Source: Hydractinia symbiolongicarpus
Lineage: Eukaryota > Cnidaria > Hydrozoa > Anthoathecata > Hydractiniidae
Assembly (NCBI RefSeq): GCF_029227915.1
Contig: NC_079884.1
Coordinates: forward strand, 558,001-622,000
DNA: 64,000 bases
Reading direction: 5' to 3'
Shown: piece by piece, positions 47,512 through 57,659 of the stretch
Position numbering within the stretch: the stretch's first letter is position 1
How the letters are laid out: each line of letters begins with the position of its first letter
Made by a program: the position numbers and the translations under genes
The notes under the pieces: model-generated
Seen by the model: the letters and a program-made list of their open reading frames with translations, nothing else
Database searches by the model: none
Told to the model about the DNA's origin: nothing

Positions 47512-48954
47512 TTAAAGGGGAATTAAGCGCCAAACTTAAATAGCATTATTTCGGTTAACATTATGTTCATTTCCCAAATTCTGTTTAAAATTATGAAAAA
47601 TAAATATTATTTGGGTTGATTTTCATATAAAAGTTTCCCCTTCTATGAGCAAACGGTAAGCGCCATTTGAATTTTCCGAGGCCACGGCTGATTCTGGAGA
47701 CTGTTATATCGTGACGTATGTTACGCTGAAGAAGCATAAGCTTACGATGAGCGCAAGCAGTGAGATATGGCAAATTTATAACCTCCTGCTCTGACTCCCC
47801 TATTTCTGGACTATTCAAGTGACTCTAGTGAAACGCCAGTAACAGGATGTTACATGAATGGCCTGAATACTCCAAACCAGAACTTGAAAAAGTGACTTAT
47901 GAATCTAGTGAATTCAAGCAGAATTGAAAATTTGCATTGGTGTACCTGTCTTGTGGAATGCAAGTGTTGCCAAGAATTTTCCAAATTATTGAACGACAAG
48001 TTGAATAATAAGAAATGCATCACAATGCACAAGAATTTTGAAATTTTATGTTTGAACCGCACAGTGTTGAGACAGTCAACATACGACATCGACGATACCA
48101 GAAAAAATATAATGAACTCTCCACATATACTAATAAGTAAGTTTTTCTTCAAAAAATATGTTTCCATATTTCTCTAGATCATATTTCTCATAGTCACACC
48201 AAAATAAAACATTCTTCGTATCTTCTTATCTTCTCACTTTTCGCTTTATAATCTTACAGGTCCACGCACTATGAAAATACCCACCATCGCAGGTTATTTA
48301 ATTAAATTAAAAATCATTTCATTCCTTAAATATTAAATTAAAAAGGAGAAGAGCCCTTGTGCCTCAAAGAACAATTTGTTTCAAAGTTTTGACGAATGAA
48401 TAATTTCAATATATTTTATCCTGGTTTACACTATAACTTAAACTTTGATTCGTTGTACTGAAGTGAGGTACACCAGTTACTGACAGTAGATGGCCTGAGT
48501 ACATTATTATGAAAGGGATGCCGCGTGGTGATTCCAGCTTGTTTTGTGTGAAAAATAAGGGAAGAATTTCATGATCCAAATGGAAAGTATACTGGTTTCA
48601 AAGAATTTGTCGATATACAACGGGACTTCGCATCTTCAAACAAAGAATAACAATAACTAAAAAGCGAAATAAAGTACAACGGGCCAGAGTTATTTTTTTT
48701 GGATCGTTACGGTTGTTCACATTACTTTAAAAAAAACGAAAAGATCAAAAAATTGAATGAGCGTAAAATACGTCATAGATCTCCGTCGCAGATATTGTTT
48801 GGATTTTAACATGGCGATTACTATTGTCAACTTTTATGCTAGAAAAGGGATGTAAATTCAAATAATTTCAATTTTGTTTATATACCATCAAAATATGTAG
48901 GGTTTGTATAAGATATTTCCAAAGAAAAAAAATCTGGGCTTAATTCCCCTTTAA
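47512..48954. mobile_element. TTAA-flanked DNA transposon (Kolobok-like ends) carrying a host-type gene
   Basis: Both ends read AGGGGAATTAAGC: left 47516-47528, and right as its complement GCTTAATTCCCCT at 48938-48950. The 13-bp terminal inverted repeat is perfect and continues imperfectly. The element is flanked on both sides by TTAA (47512-47515 and 48951-48954), the target-site duplication of Kolobok- and piggyBac-type transposons. The AGGG-type end suits Kolobok better than the CCC ends of piggyBac. The element is 1435 bp. No transposase is visible. Its interior is filled largely by the P2X7-ballast-type pseudogene listed next. Confidence 0.8.
47800..48650 (+). pseudogene. P2X7 ballast-domain-like gene, degraded
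   Basis: An open frame from 47899 gives RIENLHWCTC, then CKCCQEF, then CITMHKNFEILCLNRTVLR. This is the WC.C...CCQE...CIT...F..(V/L)CLN..VL pattern of the zinc-binding intracellular (ballast) domain of P2X7 receptors and of the stand-alone 'P2X7-like' proteins expanded in cnidarians. The segment between the first two cysteine clusters is about ten residues short. The frame reaches a good donor (GTAAGT at 48137). After a gap, later frames give RYTSY and, to the stop at 48650, DPNGKYTGFKEF followed by VDIQRDFASSNKE, the usual C-terminal end of the family. Frameshifts and stops around 48475-48560 mark it as broken. The N-terminal part (47800-47898) is also in mixed frames. Confidence 0.7.
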
Positions 48955-49080
48955 GCTAACCCGGAAACTCCTTGATTTTAAAGTTTGAATGGAATTTTCA
49001 GCAAACTTAACAAGAGAATGTAATAACAACAATCTGCTGTATGATTTTCTACCTATCCTAAACTATATTAACTACCTTAA
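48955..49080. other. Short spacer
   Basis: AT-rich spacer between the TTAA element and the next MITE. Nothing recognised. Confidence 0.4.
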
Positions 49081-49221
49081 GCCGAATATCCACTGTACGA
49101 TATTCGCGAAGATTTTGTGACGAAAAGTAGAAAGCAACTTTTCGTCATGTCGAAAATCGCGACCAATCAAATTCGAGTATTCATGTCGATCGTCGTAAAA
49201 GTCGTCCCGTGGAGGTTCGCC
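49081..49221. mobile_element. Small MITE with ~29-bp terminal inverted repeats (Harbinger-like)
   Basis: The left end reads GCCGAATATCCACTGTACGA. The reverse complement of the right end reads GGCGAACCTCCACGGGACGA. About 20 of 29 positions match. Inside, TGACGAAAAGT and its exact complement form an 11-bp hairpin near 49120-49150. The terminal sequence is reminiscent of PIF/Harbinger MITEs, but the target-site duplication is unclear. Confidence 0.55.
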
Positions 49222-50876
49222 CTCATATTGAATCGATATTCCCACAGATGTATCCTATGAGAGAGCTTCAAGCCTATTGTCCATTAACAGTCATTATTTT
49301 GTTTCTTTTTACGTTTACCAAGGAATTTTTATATAAGCTGTTGCATGCTTGCTACTGATTTTTCAACGTGAAAAGAATACTATCTAATCCTTTAATTTAT
49401 ATCGACTCATAAGTAGATCTTTTTTTGTTTCTTTAGTCAGTGATGCAAAAAAAGGGATATTTGTTATGTCATAATTTAGTATTCTGCGATTACCACGCCA
49501 AGAATTGATTGCTCAACGGATGCTAAAAATGTCAACAAACAACAAGGAATTATGTATGATTATTTTAAAGTAGAATACTGCAACCATAGTGACCTTGATA
49601 GATGTTTTAATTGGAAGTATGGAGACATGCGGTAAAACATCCTGAATCGTCGACGTGAATTGTATGAGTCATGTTAACTTAAATAAAAAAATTAATCTTT
49701 GTTGTCAAAAACAAAATACATTGGCGGTTGTTCAAAAACCACCTTAACCACAAATTTCGCTGCTTATGCAACTTTTTTCCATTTGTTCCAGTTAAACTTA
49801 TTAATTTGTTAGTTCCAGCTAATCTTATTTAAATATCTTTTTCAATTCTTCTTAGCTACCATCCATCTATCTTTCTTACATCCGCATTTTTTTCCAATCT
49901 TATCTTACACTTTTTGTTGATTTTAAAAATTGTATTTTAATATTTTAATTATACCAGAAAATTTGAATAAATAAGAAAAGTGCTGTGTGCAAAATTAGCA
50001 GCAGCTTTTCGGTATATAATAAATTTTCAAATTCACAAATATTCTTTGAGGAATTGTTCCTTTCTTGTTCTTACAATGGTAGTAATTTTGTGTTGATACT
50101 AAAGAAACTTAACAAACAATTTTAAACTAATGATAAATTTCACTTTTGGAATTTTAATTTTTACCAGTATCAGTGGTGCGCAGTTTTTCGATTTATACAT
50201 ATTAAATCATTGTTTTTTCTTTTAGTTGCGAAACCGATCAAAATAAAAAAAATAAAAATAAATAGGTTTCACCATTTAGAGCAGAATGTCATATAGATAA
50301 TTTGAAAAGCATATAAGCTCACTTTTCTAAGTTTCATTGAATGTAAACAATCACTTTTCTTATTTTTATTGTTTAAAGCAAAAATATATTGTATATATTC
50401 AGGGAAAAAAATTTTGCCCCAAAAATTCCCGACTCAAATATTTGTACTAACTCAGTAATGCCTTGTTTCAACCTCATGTGCACAAATATGCAAGAGTTAT
50501 ATTTAACACAGAGTCCAGATTATTTCACAGACAGACGGATATTATTGCTAAACAGGATATTACTGTAACAGAATAGTCAGGAAACCTGTTGGTCAGGGAT
50601 TTCATTTTGTCTAGACAAACAATTAGTCTAAAAAAATGTTGTCCACAATCTCATTGTGGATTGTCACTGTTTCTGAAGTTCTAGCGAGGTAGTCTTACAA
50701 TAGCTTCTTATCACATCAGCAATATTCCTTCTTACAAAGTCTGAAGTTTAGAATCTATCGGTATGTGTTGCCATTGTTGAGTTAGCTAGTTCTAGGACGT
50801 ATGGGACAGGACATAAATAAATGTGGCATATCTAAAGAAGGCGTGCACAGAGTTCTAAATTTATAACAGTATTTTT
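49222..50876. other. Non-coding stretch, no gene recognised
   Basis: AT-rich, without supported ORFs. Confidence 0.4.
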
Positions 50877-51095
50877 CTAAGTGATTCGGAATTTCTTGTC
50901 ATATCCTGTTTGCGCATGATTAGGATCAATCCCAATTGTGATAGCAATTCGATTTCTTTTCAATTTCATATGTCCTTGAGAAACATAATTACAAGAAACT
51001 CCTTTTGCACTGATAAGATCTCCATTCATCACTTTTATAGGATTTTTATCTTGTGAAGCAATCAGAAACATTGTAACATATGACAACAACATAAA
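50877..51095 (-). CDS. Possible small secreted protein (72 aa)
   Basis: An ATG at 51095 opens 72 codons. The first ~14 residues (MLLSYVTMFLIASQ) form a plausible signal peptide, followed by a mixed, non-repetitive mature part with one cysteine and a charged C-terminus (DKKFRIT). Residue composition is more protein-like than neighbouring random ORFs. I recognise no family, see no splice sites that must be used, and cannot exclude chance. Confidence 0.3.
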   Translation of the reverse strand, partial: FMLLSYVTMFLIASQDKNPIKVMNGDLISAKGVSCNYVSQGHMKLKRNRIAITIGIDPNHAQTGYDKKFRIT

Positions 51096-51104
51096 CCGCA
51101 ACAA

Positions 51105-53090
51105 TCACAGATCATTCATGAAGCTAATGACAAATTGGAGACATACGGTAAGCAAAGACAATCAAATAAATCTTAATGGTTAATGTAGTAATTAAAAATA
51201 TAATCTCTTTCCCTTCTTAATTAATGACGATTATGGAAATCAAAAATGTGAATAATTTGGCATGGGTTTTATGTGAAAACTTTTAGATTTTACTTCTAAA
51301 ATTCATCTCTTTGTTAGTAAACAGTAAAGGAACACCACCTTAGCCCCCCTTTCCCCTTCACTTTAACATTTTTGATAGAACTAGTTTTTGCTTAACCTAT
51401 ATTCTCCACCGAAGGTCAATTTCGGACAGTGGTACACAATTTTTTCTTCATTAGATTTGAATTTCAATAAATACATCCTCCTCCAAAGATTATTTTCGGA
51501 TAGTAGCTAATCCACAATTACTTTAAACTGCCTTTTCGCCTTACTTTGGATTGTTTATAGCATGCAAAATAGGTAACTAATTTTAAATAATCACTACATT
51601 TTAGAAGTAGCATTTTATTTGCTACAGTATAGAAATACTTTGCAAAAAAGGAAAATTAAGTTAGGCAAAGAATGTCCAATGTCATTTCCGTTGGCAAATT
51701 CGTGCAATAGTGATACCAGCGACTGAAAAGCGTTTTAAGTGTTAATATCTTTTACTTAACATTTTGGACAAGAAAGGATTGTTGTTATAAGTAGGTTTGG
51801 GCGTTAACTTGGGCGTTTACTTGGGTGCAGTTTATACAAATTTGATTGCATGACATGGTTCTTTTGTTATTACGAATAGTAAAAAGCTCTGTAACATTGT
51901 TTTTGTCTGTGCTTCAATATATTTCTTACAGTTTTTATTTGTACTGCAAAAGATAAGATCCTAGAGAGTTATAGCGCATTTAAACAAAGATCTTAATGCA
52001 AAAGCAACAATCGTTTTTAGAATCACCCAGAACAATAACGTATTTATTGGTCGAGTCCTAATTAAAAAGAGTCAAATTACTAGAATCATTGTTATAAGGC
52101 TCGTTCAAGAATATGGTACGATACCAAGTTTGTTTACGTTTTTAGAAGCAGAATGAGAGAGAAACTAATTATTTTCTAAACGCTGGTTTTAATTAGGCTG
52201 ATGTTTTTGTTATTCAATCACACTTTTGCTATCGATATCAAGATAATATAGGAACAAACTGAGGACATTTTTCAAAAATTGATAGATGGTAATATTTGTA
52301 ATTAATGATATGGAAAGTGGTTCTGTTGTTGCTATCGGAATATTAGTAATTTTCAATATTTTTTCCTTTTCAGAAGGAAGTCAGCAAACAATGCAGACTG
52401 CATGTTTGTAGACGAGGTTATAGAAAGGACACTTAAAAAAATGTCAACATTCTAAAAAATGTCGTGGTGAAGGAAGTAAAATAAACAAGCCAACGAATTC
52501 TCGACCGTTGCAATTTAAGGCATGAATGAAGAGACCACGTTTCCTTCTTTTTTGTTTTATTTATGCAAACTCATTTCTATCGAGTTCAACGTCAAAGATT
52601 AACGAAATAAAGCAATAGAATTTTAGCTTATACCAACACATTTGCTATGCGTCACTTCCTGACTAAATATCGCACAATATTGCGTTGATCAGCAAATATT
52701 CATATGTAAAACAACTTTACGTTTTTCAATTTTGTTTTTAGTTTGTTGACATTAATTAAAATTTCTTTCACAACGTTTTCGATTCACAATACCTAAATAC
52801 TCACAAAAAATGTCTAAATCGGTTAAAATATCCAAATATCAGTGAGGAGATCCAGTGTCATGATATTCTGCGTAATGTTAAGAAAAAAATCTTCTTCGAC
52901 AAACACTTCAAAAATATTCTACATATTCAATCGCTTAACGAATTGACAAGCACCACGACTAAATCGAGAGTTACGGAGTTACGGATCATGATGCCAATAC
53001 TGGCTAAATTTTGTCGTTATAATTTATATCTTGATTCACTGTTAATCACAGAGTTATGAAACACCATGAAAAATATTGATATTAGGTCAA
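51105..53090. other. Gene-poor stretch with one acceptor-led frame
   Basis: Mostly AT-rich. At 52361-52374 a strong acceptor (TTTTTCCTTTTCAG) precedes a short frame ending at about 52455 that reads RKSANNADCMFVDEVIERTL. It looks like a terminal coding exon, but I cannot connect it to any other exon. Confidence 0.3.
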
Positions 53091-53126
53091 AGTGGTGAAA
53101 CTCGATTGTTTTTCCTTCTCTCTGTT

Positions 53127-53253
53127 AGCTTCATGCAGTGCAAGTTATTTCCATCGAAGCGACAAATTTCTAGCATCCTGAGACAATATGGTAATGCAGT
53201 AAAGGGGGATTTTGGTAGGCAATTGAAGCTTCTTTCCTTAGGAAAGTTAAAAT
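53127..53253 (+). other. Possible internal coding exon, gene unknown
   Basis: A long pyrimidine tract ending CTCTCTGTTAG (AG at 53128-53129) precedes an open stretch encoding KRQISSILRQYGNAVKGDFG and more, which ends at a donor-like AAAATG/GTAAAT near 53253. The opposite strand is also open here (53087-53332), so strand and reality are uncertain. No family recognised. Confidence 0.25.
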
Positions 53254-53332
53254 GGTAAATATTATTCAAATATTGAATGTTCCACCTATTTGGCATAAAT
53301 ACATATTTTAATTTTTTTTTATTCGCTTGCAA

Positions 53333-55956
53333 AAATGTACTAAAGAAGTACTAATTTAAATTTGAGTCAAAACTTTTATTGTTAAAAATTAAACATATTT
53401 GAACCGTTGATAAAAGATCAATGGATGTACGATCATTTAGACTATAGTAGAAATTAAAAAAATAAATGTGAACGCTGAAAAAATTGGTAAGGATAACGTG
53501 CATTGCGGTTTCATAGAGCCTTTCTGTATACTAGTGTCAACACACAATGTGTTCTGGTCGCTCAAAAGGTTAAAACATGAAAAAAATGTGCTATATACAT
53601 GAAAATGAAATTTGATAAATAACAAAATAAAATTTGTTATTGATCAAAATTTTTCACGGGTAGAAAAATGATATTATAACAAGATTCCCATTACAGAGGA
53701 CGAGTGGTTATGGATAACTTTTCTTGAATAGCTTTTTCAGCCTTTTATTTTCCTTCTCAACCCTTGTTTCTCGTTATTAATACACCTTAATCATCTTCTT
53801 AATTGATTTAAAGACTGGCACTAAATTCACCGAGAATTAAAAAATGGTTCGTCCAAAAAATTAAAATTTTTATTGGTACTGAAAAAGAGTAATAATCCAT
53901 GTGTACCCGAATTTTGCTTTTTCTTATTCATTGATGCAAATAATTTGTTTAAGACGTTCCAAATTAAAAATTTTGAAGAAAAAAATTCAAACAACATTTG
54001 AAAATGTCTGTGATGTCGAATTACAATATCAATTTGTAAAAAAACAATTCAGACGAACAGGGTAAGGTAGCCGCAAAAGGTGGACCCATTATGCCAACTT
54101 TACGTCTAGTTAATTTTCAACAAAAGCATTTCATAAATCGCAAAAGATTAGCCATAGATAATAACTGTAGCGACATAGCAGCACACGTCAAGCCATTATA
54201 TAATATGACCCCGCGCGTCTTAATTAACCCGCGTCAAAGCAATTGACTTTTCAACGAAAGTGCGGCTATTGACGTTCCCTTTCATTCTAGTTCCTGCGGA
54301 TGTACAAGAGAATATTTTCTGTTGTTGTTTCGTATCCTACGCCGGGTTTTTCATTCCCTCGCAGTAAATCTTAATAGACATTTTTCGTATTTGATTTCTT
54401 TGATGCACCGCAGTTTTCACCTTTTTTGCAACGAAGCATATAATATTTTTAAAATCGTCGTCTAAAAGTTGAGAAATGTTGAAAAATTATAATTAAAATT
54501 AAACAACAAATATACAATCCGATACAACCATTTTTTTTGCAGCCGAACTTCCTTTTAAAAATGAGGCATTGAATAAATCAAAAAATAAAACGTTTTTTAC
54601 AAAGGTGACGCAGCTCTGTAACGGCCGTAATAGTGTCAAGTCAAGTTGAAATTTTATACACATACCAAACTCGCCTTTATAAATAATGTAGGCCCGGCTA
54701 AAATTGCAGAGGTTAAAATTCACTCCAACCTCTATAATTTAGCTTTCAGGTGTCTACTAAAAAGCTTATATTTAAGAAAAATAACTTAACAAAAACTGTA
54801 CTATTTATTAGCTATTCAGAAAAGAAATACGAGAAATCGAAAGTTTATTCTTCTGATCGTAGATGTAATAAAATTCTTTATCTGATGATAGCTCAACAAT
54901 TTAAATTTCAGCATAAATAACCAAGGATTATGGAGACGAAGGTCATGTTGTAAAACAATTGAATGAGGAAATTTTGATCACTTCGTAGGTTATAACACAC
55001 CTTAATTAGCGTTCAAATACATCACGTTTTTGATCTGTCAAGTCATTATTTGCGTTATCTTTACAATTTTACGCAGTTTTTCAACGTAAAAGACAATTTC
55101 ACGCCCCATCTCAAGCATTTCGACCATCATTAATATGCTTGAAGTGACCAGTAAGGTAGCTGCTTCCTTACTGAGCCGACCTTGAATATTTTGTTTGTCG
55201 TTGTTAAGCTCTGAGAAAAACTCATCTTCCCTAATGCAAACAGATGCTTGTGTTTAAACTTGCCAGCTTCTTAATTAAGAATAATTCAGTATATTTCCTT
55301 TCACGTTTCACAGCACGCAAATACTTGTTTTTGTCTTTGAACTAACCCATGTTATTTCTCGTAAGATTAAGAAACAATTTTACTTAAAGTTGTTGTTCTT
55401 CCTTTCTCTCTTCCTGCATAAAAAATAAAACAAAACCTTTTTTAAGCATGTTGGATTTTTTTTACTCATCACTAAAAATTTTCTTAATAAATAAAAAAGT
55501 TACATCTACATACTATCTATATATTTACATTTCTTGCCAAAAAAAAGTTGCTTGGCTAGCTTAAAATGGTAAAAATAAAAATGGGAAGCTACAATCAAAA
55601 CACAACAATATGCAAAAAGTAAAAAGGGTAGCAAACAAAAGTCACGACAAATACTTTACTGCTTTGTTTTGGACGATCATAAAACAGAATCATGCTATTT
55701 ACCCACGCGAGTTTATATTATACTCATTTGTATACTTCTCAAATTAATTCACTTTACAGTATCTGTTTCTGTCGTTAATTGTAATAATTAGAAGAATAAT
55801 GATTTCATTAGCATTCCTATATTATTAAGTCATTCTGTGTTACATAAATATACACATTCGGTTTTAAGTTTTAAATATCATCTATATTTACATTTATCTC
55901 TATATAAATTTCTTCGTAAAAGTCATTAGCAGGAATCTGAAGTTGAGTTGATTATT
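53333..55956. other. Gene-poor stretch, 3' flank of the GFI1-like gene
   Basis: AT-rich DNA with no supported ORF. The 3' UTR of the zinc-finger gene must begin at its right end. I could not single out one poly(A) signal. Confidence 0.4.
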
Positions 55957-57541
55957 TTACGAACTGATTTGATGTTCCTTGTGTCGCAACGTGTGTCTCC
56001 TTACGTCAACTTTACGGTAAAAAGCACGACCGCAAATCTTGCACGCAAAAGGTTTTACGCCAGAATGTCGCCGCAAATGGGTGAGCATGTTCGATGATTG
56101 GCTAAACAGTTTTCCGCAAACTTCACATTGGTGAGGTTTATGTCCACTATGCATCATATCGTGTTTCTTTAGATCTGATTTACGAAGGAAGCTTTTATCG
56201 CATTTCGTACATTGAAACGGTTTTATATTCGTGTGAATAAGTCGGTGTGTTGACAGACTGGACATGCGTTTGAAAAATTTCCCACAAACGTTACAGTTAA
56301 ATCTGGATTCAGCACTGTTGGCTTTGATAAATGGTAATGGAACCACTACATCGTAATCTCGTTTTGTATGATTTAATTCAGGGTCAGGTATCAACTGTGG
56401 AGGAGCAGAGAGATAGGTTGGTGAAGGTATGATTTCATTATCACTCTCCATGGTGATTGAGGAACAAGGTGAGTGCAGAGAATCCAAGTCTGAGCTTGAG
56501 TCTATAAATCAAAACAGGAAAACAAATAAGATAATGTTGATATAAACATATTAATAAATTACTCATTTCAAAGGTATGCTCAAATTGGTCTATGGTAACC
56601 AAGATGATTTCTATCAAACAAAGAAAAACATGAAATATGGCACAGAATAACAAAACAAAGGAAATAAACATTATAATATGTATAACTTGAATCAATTATA
56701 GAATAATTTTCGTCTCATTAGCAATTTTTAGGCTAGGCGTCTAAAATGATGGGCTGTGATGTCAAAATGTCAATTTAATAATCACCCAATGATTCGACAT
56801 TTTAGCAACAATGGTCACAAGAACAAAAGAACTGATTATATGGAAGATATCTTTACTGTTTTGTTAAGAATTTGCCAAATGGAACATTTATTCGTTAAGG
56901 AAGCTTGTCATTAACTGTATTTGTTCAATTTGATTGGAGCGATTACTTATATAACAGTTTTTCAAAGATTAGCAAATCTGTTTCGTTTCGACACGACGCC
57001 GAGAAACAACACAAAAAAGCGTGCAGAATAAAAAATGTGATATAACATATTATGTAATTAAACCGAAAGCAATTGTCTTACCAAACGGCATATTCAAGTT
57101 AAATAAATTTTGAATATTAAACTCCGCGCTAAAATTTAACAACTCTCCAAAAAACATTTTCACTTCAACTATTTTGTTCTTATTGCACTTTTTAAATCTT
57201 CCAAGTCATCCGTTAAGAATTTTGTTATTCAAATGAATCCGCTACAAATTGCTTTTTTAAGTTTGGGACTTGCTTGTAGTTTGCAACGATAAATACTTAT
57301 TATATTTTCTAATCTCTTTCTTTCAAATTTTAATAGATAGATGAGAAGGCGAAGAATAGAGATAATAGTTGTATTGTAAATTTGATATTCCCAAGGCTTG
57401 CTTACCGTATGACGTTCGCCTTTGTTTTCTTTGATACCATCTCTCTTGGGACATTCTGTGTGAAGTATCCATGGTTTCCTCAATATCACAACTTGCATAA
57501 CTACAAAAGCGATATCGCTTTATTAAAAACACTTTAGGCAT
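55957..57541 (-). CDS. GFI1-like: GFI1-type transcriptional repressor (SNAG + four C2H2 fingers), two exons
   Basis: Exon 1 is 57406-57541 and exon 2 is 55957-56501. The 904-bp intron is GT-AG, and the join is phase 1 (G plus AC gives Asp46), yielding 226 aa. Residues 1-10 ([10 protein letters not shown]) are a SNAG repressor motif, which recruits the LSD1/CoREST demethylase complex. It must sit at the extreme N-terminus, as it does here, fixing the start. Four C2H2 fingers follow, with zinc ligands at C115/C118/H131/H135, C143/C146/H159/H163, C171/C174/H187/H191 and C199/C202/H215/H219. Finger sequences ([31 protein letters not shown]) match fingers 3-6 of GFI1/GFI1B; vertebrate proteins have six fingers and are longer (about 330-420 aa). 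It is nuclear. Relatives bind AATC-core sites and control sensory, neural and blood-cell fates; the role here is inference. Confidence 0.93.
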
Positions 57542-57640
57542 GATTCGAACTGTCGGGATCAAACAATGTATGATAATATTTCCACTTGTGTCCTACTTCT
57601 AGCTACACGTGAACTGATTTGAAAAACCAACAAATTCAGG

Positions 57641-57650
57641 CTTTTATATA
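57641..57650 (-). promoter_or_regulatory. TATA box of the GFI1-like gene
   Basis: On the minus strand the sequence reads AACTATATAAAAGCC, a near-consensus TATA box 100 bp upstream of the ATG at 57541. It predicts a start site near 57612-57620 and a 5' leader of about 75 nt contiguous with exon 1. Confidence 0.55.
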
Positions 57651-57659
57651 GTTCCCTTG

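Noticed and set aside
47591-47818. 75-codon minus-strand ORF
   Set aside because: It lies antisense inside the TTAA-flanked element and shows no family resemblance.
57533-57551. Acceptor-like CCCGACAG 8 nt before the GFI1-like start codon
   Set aside because: The pyrimidine tract is weak, and a TATA box at a normal distance makes an unspliced leader more likely here. It is not counted with the three stronger cases.
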